Source: Fischerella muscicola PCC 7414
GTDB taxonomy: Bacteria > Cyanobacteriota > Cyanobacteriia > Cyanobacteriales > Nostocaceae
DNA length: 64,000 nucleotides
Assembly: GCF_000317205.1 (NCBI RefSeq)
Contig: NZ_AJLK01000124.1
Coordinates: 1 to 64,000, forward strand
Direction: 5' to 3'
Below the pieces are notes generated by a model, which was not told the DNA's origin, made no database searches, and was given only the letters and a program-made list of their open reading frames with translations. The position numbers were made by a program, and so were the translations under genes. This document shows positions 25,990-35,710 of this stretch, in pieces; within the stretch, counting starts at the first letter, position 1; the number at the start of each line of letters is the position of its first letter.

Positions 25990-27573
25990 ATGCGGATAAT
26001 GATGATTCAACCCAATTATCATTCTGGTGGTGCTGAAATTGCGGGAAACTGGCCACCCAGTTGGGTTCCGTATGTTGGTGGGGCGTTGAAGACTGCTGGC
26101 TTTAGGGATATCCGTTTTGTGGATGCCATGACAGATTATATTGCCGATGATGCTTTAGCGCAAATCATCGCCCAGCATCAACCGGATGTAGTGCTAGCAA
26201 CGGCGATTACGCCGATGATTTACCAATCCCAAAAAACCCTGAAGATTGTTAAAGAAGTTTGTCCCCAAGCTAAAACTATCATGGGTGGGGTTCACCCTAC
26301 CTATATGTACAATGAAGTTCTCAACGAAGCACCTTGGGTGGATTATATCATCCGAGGAGAAGGGGAAGAGATTACAGTTAACCTGCTGCAAGCCATAGCT
26401 AATGGTACAGATGAGAGCGATCGCCGTAATATCTTAGGTATTGCTTTCCTCGAAAATGGGCAAGTCGTCGCCACACCAGCCCATCCCCCCATTGCCGATT
26501 TGGATAGCCTCACCCCAGATTGGAATTTATTAGATTGGAGTAAATATATTTATACCCCTCTCAACGTACGGGTTGCTGTTCCTAACTATGCCAGAGGATG
26601 TCCCTTCACCTGCCGTTTTTGTTCTCAATGGAAATTCTGGCGTAGATATCGTTCCGCTACTCCCAAGAGGTTCGTCGATGAAATTGAAACCTTGGTGAAA
26701 AAACACAAAGTCGGCTTTTTCATTCTTGCGGATGAAGAACCAACAATCAACAAGCCGAAATTTATCGCTTTGTGTAACGAACTAATAGAACGCAACTTAG
26801 GCGTTTACTGGGGAATCAATACACGAGTGACAGATATTTTGCGGGATGAGCAAGAACTACCACTTTACCGCAAAGCCGGACTGGTGCATGTTTCCTTAGG
26901 GACAGAAGCAGCAGCGCAGTTGAAGTTGAATTTGTTCCGCAAAGAAACAACTATCGAACAAAACAAGCGTGCCATCAAACTATTAAATCAAAACGGCATC
27001 GTTACAGAAGCTCAATTTATCATGGGTTTGGAAAACGAAACCCCAGAAACAATCGAACAAACCTATCAAATGGCCTTGGATTGGAAAGCAGACATGGTGA
27101 ACTGGAATATGTTTACACCTTGGCCATTTTCCGAATTATTTCAAGATTTAGGCGATCGCGTCGAAGTTCGTGATTATTCTCAATATAACTTTGTTACTCC
27201 GATTATGAAGCCAGAGGCTATGGAACGGGAAGATGTCCTCAAAGGAGTACTGCGGAACTACGCCCGTTTTTACCTACGCAAAACCTTTGAATACTGGTTT
27301 GTCAAAGATCCATTTAAACGCAAGTATCTTTTAGGTTGCTTAAAGGCATTTGTGCAAACAACCCTCAACAAACGCTTCTACAACCTCAAACGAGTCAAGT
27401 ACGATGGACTGCACACCAAGATAGAACTAGGATTTGATGAGTCGAAAATTCTCACCCGCGAACAAATTGCCCAGCGTAAGCAACAACATCCAGAATTGAT
27501 GGCGGACGTAAATTTCACAGGTAACATTTCCGCGTGCGGCGCACCCAACGACCTGCCGAAGTATGATGAGTAA
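25990..27573 (+). CDS. bchE: B12-binding radical SAM protein, BchE-type Mg-protoporphyrin IX monomethyl ester cyclase
   Basis: BchE forms the isocyclic ring E of (bacterio)chlorophyll without O2, using cobalamin and SAM. The N terminus MRIMMIQPNYHSGGAEIAGN and WPPSWVPYVGGALKTAGF matches BchE closely. A B12-binding-like domain (about 1-140) precedes RGCPFTCRFCSQWKFWRRYR, where CxxxCxxC binds the 4Fe-4S cluster (about residues 206-213). FFILADEEPTINKPKF and the C-terminal region (YNFVTPIMKPEAMERED) are also BchE-like. At 527 residues the length fits. A close radical SAM relative with another substrate remains possible. It has its own AT-rich upstream region and a good ribosome-binding site (AAGGAG). 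Confidence 0.82.
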   Translation: MRIMMIQPNYHSGGAEIAGNWPPSWVPYVGGALKTAGFRDIRFVDAMTDYIADDALAQIIAQHQPDVVLATAITPMIYQSQKTLKIVKEVCPQAKTIMGGVHPTYMYNEVLNEAPWVDYIIRGEGEEITVNLLQAIANGTDESDRRNILGIAFLENGQVVATPAHPPIADLDSLTPDWNLLDWSKYIYTPLNVRVAVPNYARGCPFTCRFCSQWKFWRRYRSATPKRFVDEIETLVKKHKVGFFILADEEPTINKPKFIALCNELIERNLGVYWGINTRVTDILRDEQELPLYRKAGLVHVSLGTEAAAQLKLNLFRKETTIEQNKRAIKLLNQNGIVTEAQFIMGLENETPETIEQTYQMALDWKADMVNWNMFTPWPFSELFQDLGDRVEVRDYSQYNFVTPIMKPEAMEREDVLKGVLRNYARFYLRKTFEYWFVKDPFKRKYLLGCLKAFVQTTLNKRFYNLKRVKYDGLHTKIELGFDESKILTREQIAQRKQQHPELMADVNFTGNISACGAPNDLPKYDE

Positions 27574-27591
27574 TACCACTTAGCTACCAAC

Positions 27592-27632
27592 GCATAATCC
27601 ATCTGTGTGCATCGGTGTGTATCGGTGTTCGA
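27592..27632. repeat. half-copy of the CATCTGTGTGCATC repeat
   Basis: ATCCATCTGTGTGCATCGGT followed by GTGTATCGGTGTTCGA corresponds to one arm of the hairpin repeat seen at 8021-8069 and 36412-36633. It lies between convergent genes. Confidence 0.65.
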
Positions 27633-27635
27633 CTA

Positions 27636-30600
27636 CTAAAAACGACTGTTGTCAAGACCATAACTCACATCAAAACCTAATTGACTATTCCTTTGCTGAT
27701 TATCTGGTTTTTGCTCCTGAGTCCGATTCCAAATAATTAAACCAGCAATTACAACTATCGACAAAGCAATTACCCAGATGACGGGGCCATTCACCGTAGA
27801 ACGATTTTCGGTTGGTTGATTTCTGGCTGGTGATGGACTGGGAGCAGTATCGGGTATAGGATCGTGGGGTGTGCCTGGCGGAATAATCATGGTGATATCT
27901 TCGTAATTCACCCTGCTATGACGCATAGTTGGGAGTTGTAGCTGTGGTTGAGAAGTTCTGGGACTGAGTGATTGAGAAAGCGCTTTAGCTAGTGCTTCTA
28001 ACCCAGCTGGATGATTAAAATAGGTGAGATGGTCACAGGCTGGATTTGGTGTGAGTATCTGAGGCTGGGGTGAACGGTTGGAACTCACGCTTTTGATACT
28101 GGCGAGAGTCACAGCGATGTCGTTTGGTTGTTCAAAGAAGACTAAGTTGACTACTTGATCTATACTTTGACCAAAAAGTTTAGACATTAACCTTTGTAAG
28201 GGACTTGATTGTTTGTCTAGTTGAGTTTCTGTGGCTGCGGGAACAAGGGAGCGATCGCCTGCCACGATTGTATAATGAACACCAGGATCGGGATTTTGGG
28301 CTAGTTGTTTGAGAAATTCCGAGTCTGGATGCATTTGCTCAAGGGAATGATTGTTGGTCTCCAGATATTCCAATAAATTCGCTACTACTTTTGCAGGCCA
28401 AGCGATCGCTGCTAGTTGATTCAACCCAAACACCAATATTGTAAATACCAAATCTTGTACAGCAGGCCAAGGAGAACCAGCGTTGGGTGTACCTAGCATG
28501 ACTAAATGTTGCACTATTTCCTGCCCGCCTTCTCGTTCAATCAACCAACGAGAGACTAAACCACCCATTGAGTGAGCAACAATATGTAACTGTTTGCCGT
28601 GATTTGTTCCTAAAGCAACTGCTTGTAATTGCTGTTTTAAAAGCCGGGCATTTTCTTCAATGGTAGTATTGAGATTTTCGTAATCGAAGGTCAAAATTAG
28701 GTCATATAAATCTTTGATGGGGCGCTGTTGTCCATCTACTGTAATTATGGTTTTTTGAATACTAGGAACTAGAGATTCTGTATCACCAATAATGCCATGA
28801 ATGTAGAGAAGAATTCGCTGAGCTTGAGCAACTTTTGCTGTGACTGATGCGATATTTTTGTCATAGATTACTTGCTCGTTTTCATCAACTGTTGCTGCTG
28901 CTAAAATTGGATATTCAAATGTTTTTCCCAGTTTGCTACAGATGACTTTTTCAAAAAAGATGCGAATGGAACCTTGTAAAGAACGGCTACTTTGTGTTGG
29001 TACAGGTAATCTTTCGATAGTAATTTCTGTTTTACCATCAACAGTCTTTTTACCTTTTCCTAAGGGTAAGAAAAATTCCCCGTCATAACCTATAGGTAAA
29101 AGATATTCGTTGTCGGCAATTTCTCGGTCAACTAGTAATTTCAGAGGTGCTGTTTTGGTGACGACAGTGTGGTCTACCACGTTGCTTAATTCTAAACCAC
29201 TCAAGCCAGGGTCACTAGCTCGGCTGGTAGTAAATTGAAATGGTTCGGTAATAGATAATTGTTGCAGAAGGGGAGGTAATATGACATTTCCGATGTCTCT
29301 GCTTGTTTGCGCTACGGTTGTCAGATTAACTTGTGCTTGCAAACTTGCATGGGGTAACACCTCCACTAAACAATTTTGTAATAAAGTCGGGCGATCGCTC
29401 TGCAAATTTTGAGCATCTTGGGGACGAACGATGGTGACAGCAATTTCCTGTGTCAGCCAATCATCATTGTTACCTCTGGCTTTCATCCTGACAGCATTGC
29501 GATCGCCAGTTTCCTGCATTAAACTTTCCAGCACACTCCTTCCCCCAATTGAACGTTTGGGTGAAGGTGGGTTTAAGCCATCTTGCTCTAACAAACTTGC
29601 ATTAAATTCTGAGGTGCTAACAATCAACTTCAATATATCTTTGTATTCGGTAATTCCTTGTGCCAAAAACTCATCGGGAATCACAAAACCAAGGTCAGCA
29701 AAACTTGTAACGGTAACACTATTTTCACTACCTTTTGGTGCTAAACGAATGCTACTTTTTTCTGGGAAAAATGGCAATTCTACGCCGTAGTTTTCTGTAA
29801 GATTGAGGACATTACAATAAAGAGTTTTATCACTATTATTTGTGAGTCTAATTTGAATAATTGGTGGTGTCCATTCACCATTGTCATTGGTATACTCTAA
29901 CCGTATTTCTGCACTTGAGTTAGATGCTTGTCGTCCAGACAAGACAATAATTTCCATTTGGATATCATCAGGTTGAATGCGACTTGTCGCGGGACTTTTG
30001 AGTTGCAAAATGTTTTGCCAACGGGCAATATGTTCTAAACGCTGAACAGCTTTGTTAGCAAAGTAAGGCATGTAGCCAGCCTGAGTTGATTGTTCGGGAA
30101 TGGGAGCAACTACAGGACGTTTACTAGCAGAAAGTACAATCCAATATTGATTTTTATCTGCAAGCAAGTGATAATCTGCATCTTCTGGTGTTGTTACTTG
30201 CTGCACATACAAAGAACCAGTGTTTGCCAGTGTTTGACGCGCCAATTCCACACCTGCGGCTTGACCATCGAAATACACTTTCAACGGGGGCAATGGTAGG
30301 CTTGTGATTACTGCCCAATAACTGGTATTTTCGAGAAGGCGATCGCTACCATCAATTATTTCTACTTTGCTCCGTTGTCGTAACACCTGGGTCAAGCGTG
30401 CTTCACCTAAAGCATTTCCTAAATCCCGTAACTGTTCAACAGGAGTGCCGACTGGGAAAATAGCTAGGAGAGTATCTCCACCATCAGTAGTTTTTGGGAT
30501 ACCGTGAAGAGCGCCAGCATCAATCACCCAACTATTTTCATTTTCACTGTAAGTCAAAGTCAAGTAATGAGAACGCTCTTGAATTGCACCACCTAAAAAT

Positions 30601-31481
30601 GGTTTATCTAACTCCTGTGGATCAGTGGCGTCAATTTGTGGTGATTGTTCTTTCAGTTTGCCACTGATTAAAGCATTAAGATTTCTAGCTAAATCCCGAT
30701 AAGTGATATTACCATTGGTTTTTTCCAGGGTTTGTAGCAAAAAGTAAGAAAAAGCACCACGAGATTTACCATCTTCAGCTTTATACTCTTTCGCTTGTTC
30801 GTAATCTCGACACGCAGATAACATTACGTGTCTACCCTTTGGTAATACTACCCCCGTGATTTTTTTATCTAAGCTGCGAGAAGCAGGTAATTCTTCGACA
30901 AAATTTAGATTGTCTTGGGCAAAAATATAGCTACTTAAAGGGCGATCGCGATAATCTGTAGGAGCTTGACGTACATTGACTTCTATGTCTCTTGTCCCAG
31001 AACCTGAGTGACAGCAGTCGAGAATGACGACAACATGAGGATTTTTTTGAGCAACTTGACTCAGGAGATAAGCTATTTCTTTATCGGCTAAATCTCGACT
31101 AGTGATTGTCCGACTATCGTAACAAACCAAAGTTTCATCCAAATGGTCTGGTTCTAAACCCCAAAATTCCTGTGGTGACTTTTGTTGCCCACCATGACCA
31201 GCATAGTAAAATAGTACAACATCTTCACTGTCAGCATTGCACAGATGCTTCCGAAAGCCATCAATAATTGCCTGACGAGTGGCATTTTGATTGATGAGTA
31301 TCCAAGGCTGATTTGTTGGTTCTACCAAATTCCATTCGCGATCGCCAGCTACACGTTCCCGCAGATATGTTTCTACGGCGCTAATGTCGTTAACGCAACC
31401 CCGCAAAGATGGTATAGGTGGAACAGAAGCAGGATCGTATTCATCAATACCGACTAGTAGCGCGTAAATGTTTTTAGCCAT
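27636..31481 (-). CDS. orthocaspase fused to lipase-like alpha/beta hydrolase with C-terminal membrane anchor
   Basis: The 1281-residue protein starts with a complete peptidase C14 domain (about 1-290). The catalytic His is in FYYAGHGGQQ (about H96) and the Cys in ILDCCHSGSG (about C157); LYxLxVGIDxY-type N-terminal and HVMLSACRDYEQAKE follow. The middle (about 300-880) has no catalytic motif; around 545-620 it resembles DUF4384-like sandwiches (LTNNSDKTLYCNVLNLTENY). Residues about 900-1120 form an alpha/beta hydrolase: RILLYIHGIIGDTES and LHIVAHSMGGLVSRW (nucleophile Ser near 968). A Pro-rich linker leads to a single helix WVIALSIVVIAGLIIW close to the C terminus, a tail-anchor topology. 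There is no signal peptide, so catalytic domains should face the cytoplasm (inference). The substrates are unknown. Confidence 0.85.
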   Translation of the reverse strand: MAKNIYALLVGIDEYDPASVPPIPSLRGCVNDISAVETYLRERVAGDREWNLVEPTNQPWILINQNATRQAIIDGFRKHLCNADSEDVVLFYYAGHGGQQKSPQEFWGLEPDHLDETLVCYDSRTITSRDLADKEIAYLLSQVAQKNPHVVVILDCCHSGSGTRDIEVNVRQAPTDYRDRPLSSYIFAQDNLNFVEELPASRSLDKKITGVVLPKGRHVMLSACRDYEQAKEYKAEDGKSRGAFSYFLLQTLEKTNGNITYRDLARNLNALISGKLKEQSPQIDATDPQELDKPFLGGAIQERSHYLTLTYSENENSWVIDAGALHGIPKTTDGGDTLLAIFPVGTPVEQLRDLGNALGEARLTQVLRQRSKVEIIDGSDRLLENTSYWAVITSLPLPPLKVYFDGQAAGVELARQTLANTGSLYVQQVTTPEDADYHLLADKNQYWIVLSASKRPVVAPIPEQSTQAGYMPYFANKAVQRLEHIARWQNILQLKSPATSRIQPDDIQMEIIVLSGRQASNSSAEIRLEYTNDNGEWTPPIIQIRLTNNSDKTLYCNVLNLTENYGVELPFFPEKSSIRLAPKGSENSVTVTSFADLGFVIPDEFLAQGITEYKDILKLIVSTSEFNASLLEQDGLNPPSPKRSIGGRSVLESLMQETGDRNAVRMKARGNNDDWLTQEIAVTIVRPQDAQNLQSDRPTLLQNCLVEVLPHASLQAQVNLTTVAQTSRDIGNVILPPLLQQLSITEPFQFTTSRASDPGLSGLELSNVVDHTVVTKTAPLKLLVDREIADNEYLLPIGYDGEFFLPLGKGKKTVDGKTEITIERLPVPTQSSRSLQGSIRIFFEKVICSKLGKTFEYPILAAATVDENEQVIYDKNIASVTAKVAQAQRILLYIHGIIGDTESLVPSIQKTIITVDGQQRPIKDLYDLILTFDYENLNTTIEENARLLKQQLQAVALGTNHGKQLHIVAHSMGGLVSRWLIEREGGQEIVQHLVMLGTPNAGSPWPAVQDLVFTILVFGLNQLAAIAWPAKVVANLLEYLETNNHSLEQMHPDSEFLKQLAQNPDPGVHYTIVAGDRSLVPAATETQLDKQSSPLQRLMSKLFGQSIDQVVNLVFFEQPNDIAVTLASIKSVSSNRSPQPQILTPNPACDHLTYFNHPAGLEALAKALSQSLSPRTSQPQLQLPTMRHSRVNYEDITMIIPPGTPHDPIPDTAPSPSPARNQPTENRSTVNGPVIWVIALSIVVIAGLIIWNRTQEQKPDNQQRNSQLGFDVSYGLDNSRF

Positions 31482-31903
31482 AATTACTCCACTCAGTCAG
31501 GCTGTTTTGACATTTTTATCTGAATTAAGTTGGTGATAAATCACACAAGTTATGCATTATTTCTGAAATTAATGTTGCTTTGATATCATTGCTGGTTAAA
31601 AAAGTTTTTTGCTCAACCACCAATACACAAAGTATGCCAAGAAAACTCTTTTTTTATAAAAATTTACAGTAGTCTTATTTACATATAAAAACACTAACGC
31701 AATTCATAATACATTATTGTTGGTAGTTGATTGTTGGTTGTTAGTCAATAATCAATTGTTAGTGGTTAGTGGTTAGTAGTTGGTGGTTAGTAGTTGGTTG
31801 TTGCTAATTTCCAATGCCCAACGCTCACCCCTCATACTCCCCACACTCCTCATACTCCCCACACTCCCCACACCTCCCCATCTCCCCACCTCCCCATCCC
31901 CAA
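31482..31903. repeat. intergenic region with TTAGTGG/TTGTTGG and CTCCCCAC repeats
   Basis: The first 230 bp are AT-rich and should carry the promoter of the leftward caspase gene. From about 31715 to 31905 the gap is filled by TTGTTGGT/TAGTGGTTAG heptamer-like repeats and by CTCATACTCCCCACACTCC copies. No gene was recognised. Confidence 0.65.
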
Positions 31904-32932
31904 CTAACATCCAACTAAATTCCAAAAATACCCATCTGGTGCGACAAAGGAAAAACTTGGTTCTCTAAATTCGTTTTCGGCAATATTTGTAAACTTTTGT
32001 ATGGAACTAGCTTTTATGCGATCGCAAAACTGATGAAGTTCTCGTACTCTGTAGGTGTACAAACACATTCCCAAACTGCCTGGTTGTGCTGCTTCATAGC
32101 GGGAATCTAGATTTATTGAACTAGGAAAGCGAATAATATAAAGTCTGCCACTACGTGCTGCCATCATGTCAGTTGTAGAAGAACGCGGATCATCAAAGGC
32201 GGTGACAAAAAACTTTTCACCTGGCTGGAGATCAAAAATTTCTCTACCAGCTAAGGATGATTCATAGCTAGTCTCGACATCATCACGCACCCGTAACAAA
32301 CCCAAAACTTCGTCATAAAACTTCAATGTTTCTTTGCTGTCATCTTGAATTACCATCCCCATGTGGGTAAACTGACTGGTCTTGAGAGGAGAATTGATAT
32401 CAATGTTGCCGTAATCAGGGAGTGTATAACCAAACCTTTGAAAAAAAACTTGTCGTGTTAATGGTTGTAGCAGCAGCATTTCTCGCACTCCCACCATAGT
32501 TTCAACAAAAGGACGGTTTTTCCTTTCTTTGTGATAAATAACTTCCCAATGGGGACGGGTGAACCAGAGCGGCCAACCAGCTGCTTTTGCCTGTTCTACG
32601 TGATTTAAGATATTTATAATGTCGGCGGTTAAAGTTGTTGCCCAACGATTACCCTTGACTTTCATTGATCCCATCTTTAACCCGTTATTTATAGGGTTTT
32701 GCCAAATCATTAGACGAATCAAACCATGATCTGCATTTTGGTGGTAAAGGCGAATTGATCGTAAAGCTGAGTCAACACCATATAATTGCTGAGCTGTCGT
32801 TGCTGATAATTTACCTTCTTCACCAATGCGATAACCGAATTGCTGCCAATACTGAATCGCCGAGATGGGTTCTGGAACGCCAATACATACTTCATAGATG
32901 CCTTCGATGACATTTTGTTTTCCCTGATGCAT
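31904..32932 (-). CDS. VOC (glyoxalase/dioxygenase-fold) family protein
   Basis: The 342-residue protein looks like two VOC modules. The first (about 8-150) begins EGIYEVCIGVPEPISAIQYW; the second (about 190-340) has FTHMGMVIQDDSKETLKFYD and ends FSFVAPDGYFWNLVGC. Potential metal ligands in the second half include the His of THMG and the aspartate in APDG, but the usual terminal Glu is not obvious. The function is unknown. It is transcribed away from the diguanylate cyclase gene; its start ATG 32932 lies in an AT-rich gap. Confidence 0.7.
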   Translation of the reverse strand: MHQGKQNVIEGIYEVCIGVPEPISAIQYWQQFGYRIGEEGKLSATTAQQLYGVDSALRSIRLYHQNADHGLIRLMIWQNPINNGLKMGSMKVKGNRWATTLTADIINILNHVEQAKAAGWPLWFTRPHWEVIYHKERKNRPFVETMVGVREMLLLQPLTRQVFFQRFGYTLPDYGNIDINSPLKTSQFTHMGMVIQDDSKETLKFYDEVLGLLRVRDDVETSYESSLAGREIFDLQPGEKFFVTAFDDPRSSTTDMMAARSGRLYIIRFPSSINLDSRYEAAQPGSLGMCLYTYRVRELHQFCDRIKASSIQKFTNIAENEFREPSFSFVAPDGYFWNLVGC

Positions 32933-32959
32933 ATTTTTATATATGTATGCAACAAATAG

Positions 32960-33208
32960 TTAACTTGAATCAACCTTGAGCAAAGATACCTGGGTTTTTT
33001 TAAGTTGGGCTATTTTGAGCTTTGGGGTGTCATTTTTATTGTCGCTGTTATCAGCTCCAGCAAGTTCTGATAACATTTGACAAAATTGTTGATACAAATA
33101 CAAATTCTCTCCCTTGTCTTCCTTGTCTTCCTTATCTTTCAGTTTGCCAAGTGTATCAGACTTATGGTGAAACGGTATGAGGCAATGTGTTTTCGTTAGT
33201 TTCTCCAT
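32960..33208 (-). CDS. doubtful 82-residue ORF containing repeat sequence
   Basis: The residues KLKDKEDKEDKGE come from a TTGTCTTCCTTGTCTTCCTT tandem tract (about 33112-33135), the same type as intergenic GGACAAGGA repeats. The rest shows no recognisable fold. It could be a small gene upstream of the VOC gene or simply an open frame across a repeat. The remainder of the 32933-33403 gap is AT-rich. Confidence 0.2.
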   Translation of the reverse strand: MEKLTKTHCLIPFHHKSDTLGKLKDKEDKEDKGENLYLYQQFCQMLSELAGADNSDNKNDTPKLKIAQLKKTQVSLLKVDSS

Positions 33209-33403
33209 TTTTCCCTTAGTATCCTCAACCTACAATTGTAAACATTAAACTTTTCTGAATCTAACTACTGGATTTTCCCTAAAGAAAAGGTTAAAAAAAT
33301 TACAGATGTGTTTTTCACAAGGATAAAATCTACGCATCTACCCTAAGAATGAAGTTTTGGCTACTGAGTTCTCAACTATTTTTCTAACTGTCATGAAAAA
33401 AAG

Positions 33404-35620
33404 GTGGTTGCGGTGTATCAGGAATGTGGACATTACTATCTATGTCAACTAAAACTGGCCTGGCTGGATGCTATATCCAACTCTGCGATCGCCTTTGCCT
33501 ATTACTTGATTCCGATCATAGTTGTTTATTCTGCTCGTAAGCGGCAAGATTTGCCCTTTCAGTGGATATACCGTTTAATTACAACCAGTGTTGTAATTAG
33601 TAGTACCATTGATCTGATAGAGGCTTGGATGTTCTGGCGCTCGCAGTATTGGTTGTTGGGATTACTCAAAGCGATCACGGCTTTTGGTTTATTGTGTGCA
33701 ATGATCCTACTAGTGCGATCGCTTCCCAAAGTTCTGACTATTCCTAACTTCACAGAACTAAAGCAAGCCAATCACCAGCTTGAGTTGGAAATCAAAGAAC
33801 GCCATTTTGCAGAAGAAGCATTACGGGAAAGTAAAGAGCGCTTTCACAACGCCTTTGACTACGCCGCTATTGGCATGGCGTTGGTGGGGTTAAATGGTAG
33901 TTGGCTACAAGTGAATCATTCCTTGTGTGAAATTGTTGGTTACTCAGAAGCAGAATTACTCTCTAAGACTTGCCAAGAAATCACCCATCCAGAAGATGTA
34001 GATACTGACTTTGACTACGTGCGTCAACTACTGACTAGTGAAATTCGCTGTTACCACATGGAAAAGCGATACATACACAAGCTTGGACACGTGGTATGGA
34101 TTATGTTAAGTGTATCGCTAGTGTGCGACATCCACGGTCAACCCCTATACTTTATTACTCAGATTCAAGATATCACTGAGCGCAAACGGGTTGAACAAAC
34201 TTTACAGCAGCAGGCTTATATTTTTGAAAATATCTCTGATGGCGTGATTATAACTGACTTATTGGGTCGCGTTATAGACTGGAACCGAGCTGCCGAAAAG
34301 ATGTTTGGCTACGGCAAAGCAGAAGTATTAGGTAAAAACCTCGGCATATTGCATAAACCAGAAGAGTCGGCTGTACTCACACAAAAAATCATAGACGAGT
34401 TGCACACTGCCAATCGTTGGGCTGGTGAAATAAATTTTGTTCGCAAAGATGGTACAGAAGGGGTATGCGAAACAGTATTTGTACCACTGTATAACGAACA
34501 TGGTCAGCCCAGCGCCACCATTGGCGTCAACCGCAACATTACAGAACGCAAACAAGCAGAAGCCGCTTTGCAAAAAGCTAATGAGCAACTTACCTCTTGG
34601 GTGCAGCAACTTGAACAACGCAACCATGAAATTGCTCTACTGAGTCAAATGAGTGATATTCTCCAAGCTTGTCTCACAGTTGAGGAAGCATATAAAGTAA
34701 TTGCTCAGTTAATCCAGCCTTTGTTTCCCGAGACATCAGGTGGAGTGTTTATTATCAGTTCCTCCAAACACTTAGTCGAAGCTGTGACTACTTGGGGAGA
34801 CTCAACTCTTGCGAGTAAAAAAGTATTTTCACCCAAGAACTGTTGGGCTTTGCGACGGGGGCGATCGCATTTTGCCACAGCTGACGATCATAGTTTACAC
34901 TGTAGCCACATTGAGGAAGACTTATTTGGAGGCGAAGCTCTTTGTGTACCAATGATGGCTCAGGGTGAGGCTTTAGGTATGCTACATTTCCATTGCCCAC
35001 AAAAAGGACAACTAACAGCAGCCAAACAACAATTAGCCTCTGCGGTTGCTGAACGTATCGCCTTAGCTTTAGCTAACTTAAGACTCAATGAAGCCCTGCA
35101 ACAACAGAGTATTCGCGATCCTCTCACAGGTTTATTTAATCGCCGCTACTTAGAAGAATCTTTAGAACGAGAAATCAGTCGAGCCGAACGCAGCCAGAAA
35201 CGAGTAGGCATCATTATGATGGATGTCGATCATTTTAAAAGCTTCAATGACAGATTTGGTCATGAAGCCGGTGATATCGTATTGCGCGAACTTGGTGGAT
35301 TTTTAAGAAAACAAATTCGCAAAGCAGATATTGCCTGTCGCTACGGCGGCGAAGAAATTATGTTGATTTTACCAGAAAGTTCTTTAGATGTTTGCCAAGA
35401 AAGAGCCGAACGAATTCGGCAAACAGTGAAGCATTTGGATATACAACATCAACGCCAGAAACTGGGTTGTATTAGCTTGTCATTGGGAGTAGCCATGTAT
35501 CCAGAACATGGTATAACAGGTGCAGCAGTGATAGAAGCTGCCGATGCTGCTCTATATATTGCCAAAAAAACCGGACGCGATCGCGTCGTCATGGCTCAAT
35601 CTCAGGTGAGTGTGTATTGA
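33404..35620 (+). CDS. diguanylate cyclase with ethylene-receptor-like membrane sensor, PAS-PAS-GAF
   Basis: The 738-residue protein should make c-di-GMP. Residues about 20-110 form three helices resembling the ETR1 ethylene-binding domain (IAFAYYLIPIIVVYSARKRQ then VVISSTIDLIEAW), but positions matching the Cu ligands C65 and H69 of ETR1 are S66 and D70. Two PAS domains follow (about 140-262, 268-390), each closing with DITERK or NITERK, then a short coiled coil and a GAF domain (about 410-560). The GGDEF domain (about 570-735) has DPLTGLFNRRYLE, FGHEAGD and GGEEI in place of GGEEF, with an I-site RKAD five residues before. The start is GTG 33404; an ATG 11 nt upstream is out of frame. Confidence 0.87.
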   Translation: MVAVYQECGHYYLCQLKLAWLDAISNSAIAFAYYLIPIIVVYSARKRQDLPFQWIYRLITTSVVISSTIDLIEAWMFWRSQYWLLGLLKAITAFGLLCAMILLVRSLPKVLTIPNFTELKQANHQLELEIKERHFAEEALRESKERFHNAFDYAAIGMALVGLNGSWLQVNHSLCEIVGYSEAELLSKTCQEITHPEDVDTDFDYVRQLLTSEIRCYHMEKRYIHKLGHVVWIMLSVSLVCDIHGQPLYFITQIQDITERKRVEQTLQQQAYIFENISDGVIITDLLGRVIDWNRAAEKMFGYGKAEVLGKNLGILHKPEESAVLTQKIIDELHTANRWAGEINFVRKDGTEGVCETVFVPLYNEHGQPSATIGVNRNITERKQAEAALQKANEQLTSWVQQLEQRNHEIALLSQMSDILQACLTVEEAYKVIAQLIQPLFPETSGGVFIISSSKHLVEAVTTWGDSTLASKKVFSPKNCWALRRGRSHFATADDHSLHCSHIEEDLFGGEALCVPMMAQGEALGMLHFHCPQKGQLTAAKQQLASAVAERIALALANLRLNEALQQQSIRDPLTGLFNRRYLEESLEREISRAERSQKRVGIIMMDVDHFKSFNDRFGHEAGDIVLRELGGFLRKQIRKADIACRYGGEEIMLILPESSLDVCQERAERIRQTVKHLDIQHQRQKLGCISLSLGVAMYPEHGITGAAVIEAADAALYIAKKTGRDRVVMAQSQVSVY

Positions 35621-35710
35621 GCGTTAGGGAGACAAGGGGGACAAGAATTCGCATTGAAAACACTCTGCTACCTGGTGCGCCTACGCTGCGTTCCTTTGCG
35701 TTTAAAAACG

